This document shows, in pieces, positions 29,724-40,509 of a stretch of DNA of 64,000 nucleotides (positions are counted from its first letter, which is position 1; each line of letters starts with the position of its first letter). The position numbers were made by a program, and so were the translations under genes. The stretch lies in contig NZ_SPMY01000019.1 of NCBI RefSeq assembly GCF_012939955.1, forward strand, positions 155,814 through 219,813, in the 5' to 3' direction. The notes under the pieces are model-generated. The model was not told where the DNA came from, ran no database searches, and saw nothing but the letters and a program-made list of their open reading frames with translations. The stretch comes from Candidatus Accumulibacter phosphatis. GTDB taxonomy: Bacteria > Pseudomonadota > Gammaproteobacteria > Burkholderiales > Rhodocyclaceae.

Positions 29724-32700
29724 TAACAAAAAATGACAGCAATAAACTACCAACCGGGCCTCTCTTGATCAGATCAACCCTGTCATGCCAAAACTCACGC
29801 GAAAAAGAAAAATCAGAAGACTCAAGATCGCTAAAAAGTGTTAATGCGGAGAGTCACACTATCGGAACCAAATTCAACGGTTGTATCGGTTCCGAATTGA
29901 TTTATCTGCAGTTGCTCAACAGCTGTCACCCCCTGCACCCCTCAGGTCAATTGCATCCAACCCATCCTCCCAGTCGACTATAATATCATGGCCAGATCCC
30001 GTAAAAAAAAAACGAAAGTGTCATTTCCGGCATTGCCAAAAGCGATATCATCTCCCCCCCCCCGGAAATTATCGTGTCATCGCCTTCTCCACCGACTAAA
30101 ATATCATTTCCACCCTGGCCGTCGACCAGATCGTTTCCTGCAGAACCGTAAAGTGTATTGAAAAAAGTCGTCGCCAATCACGACATCGTCAGACTTGGTC
30201 GCGTACACGCTCTCGACTGAAACTAAAAACGTCTGAGTTCACACTTGACTGTGCGCGGGAAACACGCAAATCAACAAATATATTGCTTTTTTAACCAGTC
30301 GTAGAAAATTATATCAGTACCGTTACCACCATCAACATAGTTTACTCCCGATCCGGCACTGAACGAATCATTGCCATTTTCTCCAAACAATACATCATCG
30401 CCAGCTCTGCCGAAAAACCTATCATGGCCATCGCCACCGATTAAGGTATCGTTTCCACCGTGACCGTCGAGTAGGTCGTTGCCTGCCGCAGCATAGAATG
30501 CATTGGCATAATCGTCGCCAATCAGAGAATCGTCAAGGCTAGTTGCATACACCTTCTCAACGGAGACTAATGTATCCGAGATCTCCCCTGACTGTGCGTG
30601 GGAAACACGCAAGTCAACGGAAAGCATTTCTTTGGACCAATTGTAGTAAACTATATCAATGCCTGCACCACCATCGACATAGTTGACTCCCGACCCTGGA
30701 TTGAAGGCATCGTCGCCATTTTCCCCGAATAGACGATCATTTCCGCTCCGCCCGTATAGCCTGTCATTACCATCGCCACCCACTAAAGTGTCATTACCGC
30801 TTTTACCGTCGAGCAGATCGTTGCCTGCAGAACCGTAGAAAGTGTTAAATGAATCATCTCCAATCAGGACATCGTCAAACCTAGTTGCATAAACCTCCTC
30901 AATAGAAACTAACGTGTCTGAGTTAAAGCCAGATTGAGCAGTTAACGCCCCTAAGTCAACCGACACTCGTTCCTTCAGCCAATCGTAGAATATTATGTCA
31001 GTACCTTCGCCACCATCCACATAGTTTACGCCCGCACCGGCATTAAAGGCATCATTTCCCTCTTCACCAAGCAAGCGGTCGTGCCCACTGCGACCGAATA
31101 GCCTGTCGTCACCGGCACCCCCGTCAATCCAATCGGCACCCCTCCCCCCTTGCCAGCGCTTCGCCGTTCTCCGTGCCAACAACTGTCAAGTCGTCAACAC
31201 TGATCAATGGCTTATTAACCATAACTTCCCCAGCGCCACAAATTTCAACAATCCATCGGTTGTCGATATCGGCGACGTACACCTTCTTCAGTTGATTTTC
31301 CTGAGGGGCATTCAAGAAAAACCCTGATGGTACGCTATTTTGTGCGTAAATTGTCGATAAAAAATGTGACATCCTTCGCAGTAGCCGTTATTGTTAGCGC
31401 AGGGGCTGCTCTCATAGAGAGAGTTGCTTCAGTTACCCACCCTTGTGGCTTGTCGCCCGACACGCCTGAAACAATGGACATCGAAGTCTCTGTATCGGAT
31501 AAAGTCCGAATCGACAAGCCGATTTCTGCAATTGAGGCGAACGCAAAAACGATTTAGCGTTACCGCGGCATCTGGGTCGAGATGAAAGATAAGATCATAG
31601 GTGTGCTGCCGATTAGCGCTAATTGTATCGAATACGATAACAAACTCGTCTTTGAGATGAATCAGCGTACGGGCGTGGGTTGCGTCAGGTATATTCTGAT
31701 GCGATGCGGTAACAAATGACGCATACTCACTATCACCTGAACCAAGCAGCGTTGAGCCTAGGTCAACAAAGTCTTGATCATCGGCAATTATTACATTGTG
31801 GGCGCGCGAGGCTTGAAAATAGTTCTTACTCCAGGCGCTTCCATATGAATATGGTCCACCGGAATCAACAATCATATTCTCACCATATGCATGGAATACA
31901 AAAATTTAACGCATCAGCGTGCCCATGAGCTTCTCGAGGACCAGAAAAAATCGAAAATAACACGAGCATCATTCGCCGGCGCAACACCACCAAAACCGTA
32001 ATTCGGGCGAAAGATTGCGTACCCGGCCGCAGGGTAGACAAGCAAGTCAGGCGGAAGCTCGCCGGCAGCGCCATTTGTGATCACAAACTGCGCGTATGGT
32101 GTTGTAGTCTTAGGCGTGTAACGAAAGTTCGCAGATTGGAAAAGCATGCCGAATGGCGTGTCGCCTATAGCCGGTATAGCCCCATCCCCGAACCGAAAGA
32201 GTGCGGCGACTTCCAACCCACTCTCAATACGCTTTTGGTAGGCGTCAATACCGGAATGCCCCGTCTGCAGCACATAGTTTTGCGCATCATCAAACAATCG
32301 CAGCATATAGTAGTGATAACCAAACGATTGCTCGACGCTGAAGCCTTCGGTCTCAAAAATCATGTCATCGAACAATTGGTTTAACCGTGCCAAAGCGCCA
32401 ACGTTCCATGCTTCGGCACCATATTCATCCGCAAATGCTAAGCTGGCATCAAAAACAGCCATCGCATCCATAAACCCATGGTTATTCGCTTGAAGGGCTG
32501 GGTGTTCATATAAGGAAACAAGGTAATCGACATGCTCGACAGCATACCCCCCGCAGTTCTGCATCTTCAGCGGGCGACAAAAACGTCTTTCAGAAATTTG
32601 TTATAAAAGTAGCCAATTTGAGCAAGTCGAAAAGCGGTAGGGTGATCATACCAGACAAACGGATTCGTACCTTCAGCTGTCGTCGGATTGGCGCGCAAAA

Positions 32701-32988
32701 AAATCAAAGAGCAGGATTTTCAGCTCCGACAGTGAGTCGACATTCCCATTCTCTACGCCATCATAGAGAAGAGCGTTCATCCACCCAAGCGAGTTATAGT
32801 AGATCATCCACGTATTGATACCAAATGGATTCTCACGCCAAGTAGGCGAAGTTGGAAGCGCCCATACCGGTGCACCTTTGTATAATTCAATTTCCCTAGA
32901 CGTGATAAAAGTTTTTTGCTGAAGCTTGATTGTAAAATCTGTATTTTTCCGGGGCCCATAAAGTTTCAGGTTCAATCAAGGCTGACAT
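29724..32988 (-). pseudogene. Heparinase II/III-like polysaccharide lyase with RTX repeats, multiply frameshifted
   Basis: One gene read in many frames. Start: ATG at 32988 after AGAGGAA. Early part: MSALIEPETLWAPEKYRFYN, a shift near 32905, then WALPTSPTWRENPFGINTW. After an A7 run (32697-32703): NPFVWYDHPTAFRLAQIGY. Then an alpha-helical lyase region (NNHGFMDAMAVFDASLAFAD, SFGYHYYMLRLFDDA) and the heparinase II/III beta region (AWSKNYFQASRAHNVIIADD). From about 31180 down there are RTX calcium-binding nonapeptides (GSAGNDLLDGKSGNDTLVGG) in three larger repeats. Near the 3' end an A10 run (30003-30012) and a C10 run (30054-30063) break the frame. The last codons run into the IS5 end. RTX repeats imply type I secretion. 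Confidence 0.8.
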
Positions 32989-33067
32989 TTAAATTCCTCT
33001 CTTATGGAATAATAGGAAATCGAACGACACCAACGAATGTATATGCATTGTGCGCCCAACGTTGTCC

Positions 33068-33089
33068 GGTTTAAATCAGCGTTGCCCTA
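33068..33089. repeat. Orphan IS5-type terminal repeat
   Basis: The sequence TTTAAATCAGCGTTGCCC then TA closely matches the right end of the IS5 element at 29704-29723 and, read in reverse, its left end at 28606. No transposase is adjacent. Both the 28606 end and this end are flanked by TA. It may be a leftover IS end or the outer boundary of a larger unit. Confidence 0.5.
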
Positions 33090-33141
33090 GTGCGGACCCG
33101 CCCACCGTGAGGCGCATACCCATCCTGAGTAGCCTGTCGTC

Positions 33142-35385
33142 TCAAGCGTGTGCGGGCACAAGCTCGAAGAGAAAGTAAAAGAGCCCAAGATTTGTTGGCA
33201 ACGGCATCGGGCGCGAAACACAACTCCAGTTCGGAAGTGTTCGCTTGACGAGTTCCTGATAGTCCCAAGAATACGAATACGGAGTGGTCTCGATATCACG
33301 AGACAACGCCCGGTTGTAATTGCGTACCACTTTTCCTTCATCTCCAAGCCACGGCTCAAGCAAATACACGGCTATTCGGGAGATGCGCGCCAATTCCTTC
33401 AACGCGACTTCAGGATGAGGCAAGTGATCTAACACAGAAACCGTAAATGCAACATCAAAGGCCCCATCTGCCAGCTCCTTCAGCGAAGACTCGTCGCTAA
33501 CTTGCACGTTCAGCCCGAACCCCTTGGCCACCGCGACGGCCGCGCGATTAACGTCAACGCCGGCCAATAGTGTGTTGGGCATCCTGTCGCGCATCGCGAG
33601 CAGGTTCTTTCCAGCGTTGCAACCGAACTCAAAAACGCTCTTCGGTGAATGCCGGGCAAGCTCTTTTGCCAAGGCCTCCGACCACTCTTGACGCTTGGTG
33701 TAGGTCGCATGAGAGGCGGCGTCCAGCGACGACCAATACGCTTTTGCATCATCGGCTTCCGACTCCGGAAAAGTTGCTGCTGGCCGGATTTCATGAGCGC
33801 CCGGCTCGGCTCCAACGCAATGTACCTGAATTGCCTCTTCAGACACCGAGATCACCGGCCTAGGCGGCACCGGCGCACGAGCTGTCCTAATATTGCCAAG
33901 AGAGTCACGGATGAAGGCTATGACATCCAGCCGGTCGCCTCCGCCCGCATGCGAAAAACACGCGCAGGGCTCGTTCGAATACCAGCGAGCGTCTACTCGC
34001 TGACCGTCAACCAGCAAATAAAAAGCGGATTCCGGGGCGTATCCGCCTTTCGAAGCGCCGAGCTCGCACCGCGCCAATACCTGTCCGTCGCGCCACTCTG
34101 CTAACGCGGTCAGAAAAGGGGCGCCATCCACATCGAACCAGACAAGCGGCTCCTCCACGCCTTCCTTGTCGTCCAATAGGACGGCGACTTGACTGGCCGA
34201 GTTACCGCCAGCAAGCGCAGCAAGAATTTTCTCCAGCATCGCCTTGGGCGGTACCGCGTGACCCGTACCCCATTTCCCGAACCAGCAAGCCATTTCTCCC
34301 TGCTTTTGCCGGAACGAATGGGCTGACAACCGTTCCCAGGTTGCAGTTCGCAGGTACGGCCCGGCATGCTTGAGGAGGTGCCAGTCGCCGCGGTTCTGTA
34401 GGTAGAGCAGTTCCCCTATTCCTGCCTTCTCCCGTCCGGTGAGATCATGGTCGATTCCCGATTCAGCGAGAATTGCCTGAATCGAAAACCGCTGAACCTC
34501 GTCCGACGCGTCGCCATTGAGCCCATTTTCATCGGCGGAACGCGGAAAGGCCGCCCTAAGATAGCTTGCAACTGCGGACGCGCCATATTCGCCAATCGAC
34601 GTTTGAGGGTTCCACACCAGGCCGGTCGCTCGCAAGCGCAGACGTGGCAGTACCGACAGCACGGCGAAACCGCCGCCGCTGCCGCCAATTAGCAAGGGCT
34701 TGCAGCTAAACGTTTCGGAGAAGTGATCGACGATCTCGGCAATCAGGTCAGGCAGATTCGGCAAATGGTCATTGCCCGCATACCACGCCAGCGACACGTC
34801 GCCGCTCCGTGCCATGGTTGGGTCGGATACGGCCAGAAGAGGCAGCTTTAGCGCTTCCGACAAGCCAAGCCCTGAAAAAAAAGGAGCACGCTGATCATTC
34901 CGATTAGATACGGCACCGCTGAACGGAACCAGCAGCGGCTGCCCTCCCCGCCCTGCACGGAGTATTTCGCTGCCTTGAATCATCAGATCAATCGATTCAA
35001 CCCCGATAAGTATGCGGTAGATGCCATCGCGCGGGAAACCCGTCTCCAGCGCCACATCCAAACTTGGGTAGGTGAATACGGGCTTGTGCCATCGATCGTA
35101 GTCACACAAGCGAACGGTAGGCGAAGATGGCAGTGTTGCGTCTTCACACAATTCTGCTCCATGCGACTTTTGTAGATTTTTCAGACTGGTCAGCATATCC
35201 AGGGCAACAAGATAATAGTCCTCTATGTAGTGAAATGGGCTGATACCCCAGCGGTGATTCACCGCCCCTCTCATCAATTCTATTGGAAACTGCATGAACT
35301 GCTCAGCGCCAAAATCGCGACTCATGCGCCGGTACATCTTGTCTAGCAGGCAATTGGCATTGGCAATCCGTGACTCGCTGAACAT
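33142..35385 (-). CDS. Alpha/beta-hydrolase-like - methyltransferase fusion protein
   Basis: 747-aa intact frame. Residues about 130-330 look like an alpha/beta hydrolase: CKPLLIGGSGGGFAVLSVLP offers a GxSxG-type elbow, followed by GLVWNPQTSIGEYG. A middle beta-rich part (about 390-530) is unrecognised. Residues about 570-740 are a class I SAM methyltransferase (SVFEFGCNAGKNLLAM, LLAGVDVNRAAVAVAK, FDVAFTVSVLDHLPHPEVAL). The true start is probably further upstream: the frame before 35385 continues without a start until a T8 run (35446-35453), beyond which a related frame continues (next entry). It lies in the polysaccharide locus; it may process or cap glycan chains, but that is only inference. 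Confidence 0.8.
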   Translation of the reverse strand: MFSESRIANANCLLDKMYRRMSRDFGAEQFMQFPIELMRGAVNHRWGISPFHYIEDYYLVALDMLTSLKNLQKSHGAELCEDATLPSSPTVRLCDYDRWHKPVFTYPSLDVALETGFPRDGIYRILIGVESIDLMIQGSEILRAGRGGQPLLVPFSGAVSNRNDQRAPFFSGLGLSEALKLPLLAVSDPTMARSGDVSLAWYAGNDHLPNLPDLIAEIVDHFSETFSCKPLLIGGSGGGFAVLSVLPRLRLRATGLVWNPQTSIGEYGASAVASYLRAAFPRSADENGLNGDASDEVQRFSIQAILAESGIDHDLTGREKAGIGELLYLQNRGDWHLLKHAGPYLRTATWERLSAHSFRQKQGEMACWFGKWGTGHAVPPKAMLEKILAALAGGNSASQVAVLLDDKEGVEEPLVWFDVDGAPFLTALAEWRDGQVLARCELGASKGGYAPESAFYLLVDGQRVDARWYSNEPCACFSHAGGGDRLDVIAFIRDSLGNIRTARAPVPPRPVISVSEEAIQVHCVGAEPGAHEIRPAATFPESEADDAKAYWSSLDAASHATYTKRQEWSEALAKELARHSPKSVFEFGCNAGKNLLAMRDRMPNTLLAGVDVNRAAVAVAKGFGLNVQVSDESSLKELADGAFDVAFTVSVLDHLPHPEVALKELARISRIAVYLLEPWLGDEGKVVRNYNRALSRDIETTPYSYSWDYQELVKRTLPNWSCVSRPMPLPTNLGLFYFLFELVPAHA

Positions 35386-35844
35386 TGCGCCAAATGCCTC
35401 GCCAGTAGCGGTCTCCCTACTCCAATAAACCTTGTTGACGCATACTTTTTTTTAACACTCCTGTGCCCCGAAACTTCTCAACGAGAAAACTCCACCCCGC
35501 CTCCCACAAGGCAAAAAACTCACCGCTGCCCGACCGTACTATCGATCCCCGCCCGGCCGAGCAGTCGAACTCGGTGCCCAGGAACTCGTTGGAAATCGTG
35601 CATCCGGTTCCGTCTTTGGTGACATACAGATCGAAGCGCTCATCAATAAGATCTATCCGTTAAAACGTCAAAAGACCAATTGTCGATTTCGGCCAAAAAT
35701 AGTTTCTTGATGTCCTGCGTGACCATCCGGCGCTGAAATGTTGACTTTATTTTTTTTGAGATGCACCTCTTCATCCAAAGGCTGTAGTGCGAGTGACGCC
35801 AACGAGCTACGCGCGTAATAAGCGAAAAAGTTCGAATTCACCAT
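35386..35844 (-). pseudogene. Probable frameshifted N-terminus of the hydrolase-methyltransferase gene
   Basis: Three short frames join if single bases are removed from T8 runs at 35750-35757 and 35446-35453 and near 35660. They read MVNSNFFAYYARSSLASL, then MVTQDIKKLFLAEIDNWSFD, then LIDERFDLYVTKDGTGCTIS and FFALWEAGWSFLVEKF, then VCVNKVYWSRETATGEAF into the intact frame at 35385. Start codon candidates are ATG at 35844 or 35856. The protein-like character and exact junctions support one longer gene (about 900 aa). No domain was recognised in this part. Confidence 0.5.
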
Positions 35845-35929
35845 GCACGCCACCATGGTTAAAGATGTCACGCGAAACACAGCTGCCTAGGATTAGCACC
35901 TTGAGTTTGGACGGTATCGCCACTTGGGT

Positions 35930-36884
35930 TCAGTGTTTCTGAAAGTAGCGACCAACCGAAAGCATCGGCACGCCATCGAGGTTGTCAGGCGTGTATTCGA
36001 CAAAGACAAGCGCAATGGTATTGCCGTCCCTTTGTACCGGCAGCATCAGCTTGTTGTGTCCAAACTCGTCAAAACACCCGTTTCCGTTGAAATCGTGGCC
36101 GTATTCATGGAGTACGTACCTGAGGCCTTCACCGCGCATAGGAAGTATTGCTAGACTGTTGTGAACCCAAATCGGAAAACGCATCCGCTTGAGTACGTCC
36201 GGATGCCCAGGTTGCGAGTAGGAGGCAACGTCGGCCCGATCTGAATAGCGACGGAACTTGCGAACATCTATACTTGTAGCCGTGTGCTTCCACTCTGCCG
36301 ACACGCCTGCGAGCGTGTCCTTATGGTCGATTTCTCCGCTAAAAAATCCACCAAGCTGTTCGATCCCGGTAAGCTCGGACGCCGACCCCGAACCTTGGTA
36401 GGCATACCCGACAGCCTGTTCAAGAGAACCACCGGTGCGCAAGTTTTTTTACGCCTGCCAGAAAATAGGAACCTTTTGTCGAATGATCCTGAGTCCACGA
36501 ATACGTGTAAGTTCCAATTGTCAACGTCAGAGCCTTATCTCCTTGCTCTACGGTCACTTGGTTGGTCACGGAAGCAACGCCTTCAACTGTTGTCAGATAT
36601 TCATCATTGCAGTTCAAACGCGGATACGGAGCAACCATTTGGTGACGGAGCCCAATTGGTCGGCGCGAATAGTTTTCCTTTCCAGAAAAGCTCTCCACGG
36701 ACGCGCACCAATCGCTCTGGCATCGATAAATAACCCCTAGCTGCACCTCGTTTTCTGGCTGACCAGCGATCGTACGCCACCCGACCGCAAACGAAAAAGC
36801 CTTGGTATCGGGCTCTAATGCGGCCGCACGAAACGAAATCGTCAAAAAACAGATTGCCACAACAAGAGCAAGGACGGTCTTCAC
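35930..36884 (-). pseudogene. Secreted protein with EF-hand-like loop, frameshifted
   Basis: Two frames joined at a T7 run (36444-36450). The first (ATG at 36884) has a Sec signal peptide (MKTVLALVVAICFLTISFRA) and a beta-rich region (TLTIGTYTYSWTQDHS). With one base fewer in the run it continues as LRTGGSLEQAVGYAYQGSG and ends near 35930. The second half contains DFNGNGCFDEFGH, a calcium-binding EF-hand/dockerin-type loop. Total about 317 aa. No family was recognised. Periplasmic or surface location is inferred from the signal. It is 8 bp downstream of the CgeB-GT4 gene's stop. Confidence 0.65.
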
Positions 36885-36892
36885 TTGGCGTC

Positions 36893-39800
36893 CTACTTCA
36901 GCGAAAAAAGCTTGAGTTCAACGCCAATCAACTCGCTTGTAGCGCTTTGCCTCCTGACGCGCAGGCTGGCTTCCCTGGAGAGGCGGAGGAACTCCGCGGG
37001 CTCCGAATACAGGCGAGAAATCGCCGCCGCCATTGCTCGCCAGTCTTCCCCGGGGACGGCAAAGCCACACGTCGCATCGACAAATTCCGGAATCGCTGTT
37101 ACGTGGTTGGTTATCGGAACCAACCCAGACGCCATCGCCTCATCGCGAGACACTCCCTGTGAATCCATCCGCGTTGGGCAGAGAAAGACTCCGTACGTCT
37201 GGTGCAGCTCGGCAATTTCCCGCTGTGAAAGAAAACGTCGCTCGATGTACACGTTCTTGAAGTGCCGCAGCGGCTCAAGAATCTCGTCGAATAGCGGTCC
37301 ATCGCCGATCATATGAAATTCCAGGTCGTTGAAAAACGGCTGCCTGGAAAGTTCGACGATCGTCTTGACACTGAGGTCGTTGGCATACTTTGCCGAGGCG
37401 TAGGGACGAATCGACAGGATCTTCTTACGCTGCTCCACCGGTTTTGAATGGTAGGCAAAGAGATCGGTATCGATCGGGTTGTGTATGATTGAATAACTTG
37501 TTTCCGGCAAACGGAAACCGAGGTCTTCCATAACCTCCTCGGCAAAATACCGTGAGACGAAAATGAGCTGGAAATTCCTTGGCAACGGTTGCAACAAGTT
37601 GCGCCAAAAGTGCATTCGCTTGCCGCTTTCCGCCTTTGCCGCTTCGCGCTCCCTTTCGTTCTTGAAGTTGTAGTCGCGACGGTGCCATGGCTGTATTTCG
37701 GCGCCATGCACCCAGACGAACACCTTCACACGGTCTAGGTACTGCTGCAGAACCTGCCACATCGACTCGTTGAGGAAATGCACCAGCACACTCTTGTACG
37801 GCCCGTGCGTCAGCATCTTGTGCAGTGCTTCCTGCGACCCGGTGGTAACATCAACGTCATGAAACTCGTGGTAGCAGAGCGCCTTGGCCGGCTGCAGGCG
37901 AAAGACGTCGACCTTCACCCCACGCGCGCGATAGGCGGCCACCCGGCTATGGACGAAGCCGTTGCGGTAGAGGGCGTCGTACGAAGGGTAATGATTGGTC
38001 AGCACTAATGTCTGGCTACGGCACAGCAATTGAGCCGGTTCCAAATTGCAGTGTCCCCATAACAAGGATCGGACTGTCGCCGCCCCCGGTCCCAGAACTC
38101 GCCAAGCCAGCCGTAGAAACCTCGCACCGTCAGGTTTGTCTAAAACATGGTTGCGATTCGCCGTATGAATCACATGGCTAATCTTCTGTTTTTTTTGCGT
38201 CCAAAAAATTGCAGCATATATTGAACGTCGAGTCCTGGAGTCAAGTCCAGATAGGTTTGAATTTCCCCAACCGCCGGGACATCGGACAGAGCAATGTCGC
38301 TTTTTGCATAAAAAATATTGATGCTTGCCTTCCTGGAGCCTTGATTCGATACGCAACTCGCCAAACATGGACACGAAGGAGACCTCCGAGCTGCAAACAT
38401 TGCCGAAGATCTCCATAAGCTTTGGCGCTCGCCATTTTGGCAAGCTGCTTTGGTCAAGTGGTGTCGCCGGGATCCTTTCGGCCACTGAGACCAGTTCGTC
38501 AATGCTAATGCCGCTGTCGAATGGCAAGTCATCGACACGGGCCATCATTTGAGAAAGATCGCTCGTCCTACTGGCATCTTGACAATAGTTGAAAGGGTCA
38601 ATCGCCAAGCCGGGATTATCCCAGAAATGTTCTTCCGCGTTCAGCAAAGCGCCGATTGTCTGATTTGGCGCCCACAGTGCGGTAGTGGTGAGACTTGACC
38701 GCTTGGCTAGACGGTCGCCAAAGTGATAGGCCGATCCCACTTCGGCACGGGCGACGCTATCGGATGACCATCGATAACGCTCCACCTTGCCAACCACTCG
38801 CCTGTCTGTGTACTGCGTGGCTATTACCAAATCAAGGAGGTAATTAGGTCCGTAGTAGTCATTCGCATCGAGAATGGCAAGGCATTCTCGGTTGCGGAGA
38901 TGATCAGCAAGCAATACGTTGTTCGCCTCCGCATCGCTGAGCAATGCGATGTTTTCATCGGCAGGTAGTTGCCAACCTTGCCCTAACAAATTGGTTGAGG
39001 CAACCAGGGACAGTCGCTTATGCTCATGTCTCTGCCGTTGAAAGCTGGCGATAATATGCTCGCCTTCAGCCTTGGTGGAAGCGCGAGCGAGGCAGCAGAC
39101 GACTGGCAAGAAATCACCGGGGCTGCGCATGAACGCTTTGCTTGCAACATAGGCTAAACGATGTCGATAAGTGTGCTCCAGCATGACTTTTCTGAGCCCG
39201 GCCAGTCGATATTTTTCTGCTGACTCACCTTCTAGTAGCGTCAACCGCTGTACGATTTCCTTGCCGCTATCGCTGGAGATAACCAGATCGCCGAACATCA
39301 GGCGCACACCACGCGAGAAATTGCTAACGGTGATGGTGTTCGACCCGAGCAGTTCATAAACCCGGCGTGCGAACATGGTTTGCGACTGCTTGATGGAATT
39401 AAGATTGATCGAGTACCGGTAGCCTTTGTAGGCCTTGTCGATCTCGTCGAAGGTCAGAGTGCCGACGATGTAGGGTTGGTATTCAGGCGGAAATTGGTAG
39501 TTGGTATCGGTTTTTCCGAAATTGCGGTCAAATATTTCGAGCGGACGGAACCTTGGGAACTCCGCAACGTAGTTTTCCAGATCGCGTGTGCGCTCAGGAT
39601 AGCGCACGTAATAGGCACCGGCAAAGCAGAACGCGTCCTTGCGATTGTATAGTTCGATTGGATTGTGGATTTTTGGCTGGCAGGCGAAGGGCAGAAGATA
39701 AACGTTATCATGAGCGAGCATTGCCTTGTATCGAGCAATGCAGTCAATGTCGGTTGTGAAGACGATATCAAATTCTTTTGCGGTGGTCAGGAACGTTTCG

Positions 39801-40264
39801 AAGTGGACCGGATCTTCCTTGTTCCAAAAAATCCTCGGCACATGATGCATGCGACACCATTGCAGGACATCCTTCAGCTCATGACTCAAGCTGCCAATCT
39901 TGCGATTCCACAGCCCATCCTTGCCTTGCCACGCAGATTCGATGAAGAGTATATCTGGACGAAAAGACTCTAGCTCCTTCAGCGAATTTTCTGGAGATAG
40001 TTGGAACAGGTCGCATTCCGGCGCGTAGGAATGGAAGGTGAATTCATCCATAACACAGGCGACCTTGAGGCTTTCCAAGGATATCGTGTTTGTATCAAAG
40101 CATCCCAATGAAAGTCTAAGGTGCTTTTGGCATAAGTGAATGTTACTGCGGAAATGTTTCTCGCCCAGCAAAGCCCCTGCTTGGCGATACAAATCCACAG
40201 CCGCCGAATAGTTACCGCTGCGGTATTCAGCATACGCGCGCCGGACAATGGATTTTTCCTCCAT
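36893..40264 (-). CDS. CgeB-like / GT4 bifunctional glycosyltransferase
   Basis: About 1,123 aa from the ATG at 40264 (MEEKSIVRRAYAEYRSGNYS, a TPR-like start); an in-frame extension to 40378 is probably not coding. Residues about 65-400 resemble CgeB/DUF3880-type glycosyltransferases (SLKVACVMDEFTFHSYAPEC, KDAFCFAGAYYVRYPER, FARRVYELLGSNTITVSNFS). The middle (about 410-560) resembles a GT2-like fragment (ECLAILDANDYYGPNYLLDL). The C-terminal part is GT4 (FVWVHGAEIQPWHRRDYNF, IIHNPIDTDLF, SRDEAMASGLVPITNH). Between about 38190 and 38320 another frame reads more naturally (KSDIALSDVPAVGEIQTYLD), so two compensating indels, one at a T8 run (38189-38196), are likely. Confidence 0.85.
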   Translation of the reverse strand: MEEKSIVRRAYAEYRSGNYSAAVDLYRQAGALLGEKHFRSNIHLCQKHLRLSLGCFDTNTISLESLKVACVMDEFTFHSYAPECDLFQLSPENSLKELESFRPDILFIESAWQGKDGLWNRKIGSLSHELKDVLQWCRMHHVPRIFWNKEDPVHFETFLTTAKEFDIVFTTDIDCIARYKAMLAHDNVYLLPFACQPKIHNPIELYNRKDAFCFAGAYYVRYPERTRDLENYVAEFPRFRPLEIFDRNFGKTDTNYQFPPEYQPYIVGTLTFDEIDKAYKGYRYSINLNSIKQSQTMFARRVYELLGSNTITVSNFSRGVRLMFGDLVISSDSGKEIVQRLTLLEGESAEKYRLAGLRKVMLEHTYRHRLAYVASKAFMRSPGDFLPVVCCLARASTKAEGEHIIASFQRQRHEHKRLSLVASTNLLGQGWQLPADENIALLSDAEANNVLLADHLRNRECLAILDANDYYGPNYLLDLVIATQYTDRRVVGKVERYRWSSDSVARAEVGSAYHFGDRLAKRSSLTTTALWAPNQTIGALLNAEEHFWDNPGLAIDPFNYCQDASRTSDLSQMMARVDDLPFDSGISIDELVSVAERIPATPLDQSSLPKWRAPKLMEIFGNVCSSEVSFVSMFGELRIESRLQEGKHQYFLCKKRHCSVRCPGGWGNSNLSGLDSRTRRSIYAAIFWTQKKQKISHVIHTANRNHVLDKPDGARFLRLAWRVLGPGAATVRSLLWGHCNLEPAQLLCRSQTLVLTNHYPSYDALYRNGFVHSRVAAYRARGVKVDVFRLQPAKALCYHEFHDVDVTTGSQEALHKMLTHGPYKSVLVHFLNESMWQVLQQYLDRVKVFVWVHGAEIQPWHRRDYNFKNEREREAAKAESGKRMHFWRNLLQPLPRNFQLIFVSRYFAEEVMEDLGFRLPETSYSIIHNPIDTDLFAYHSKPVEQRKKILSIRPYASAKYANDLSVKTIVELSRQPFFNDLEFHMIGDGPLFDEILEPLRHFKNVYIERRFLSQREIAELHQTYGVFLCPTRMDSQGVSRDEAMASGLVPITNHVTAIPEFVDATCGFAVPGEDWRAMAAAISRLYSEPAEFLRLSREASLRVRRQSATSELIGVELKLFSLK

Positions 40265-40509
40265 GATTACCCCCCTAATGATGATTTCTATGCCAAAAAT
40301 CAAAACATACCATCCATATTCGGTGTTTCTTGCGTTCCACTGCAGAATCGATAAACGTTCGATGCCTGACAACGACATATACCACGTCGGAATGGTGCAG
40401 AGTCCTTTACAGGGATGTCAGTAATCGACGTTTGTGGACTATCGGTCACAACTTCTAACGACATTACGATTTCCAGCGTTTTCGGTGCGAACTCCCACTA
40501 TCCCCGTTC

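Noticed and set aside
30003..30063. Programmed ribosomal frameshifting at the A10/C10 runs
   Set aside because: Many other genes of all kinds show similar single-base shifts, so a shared technical or decay cause is simpler.
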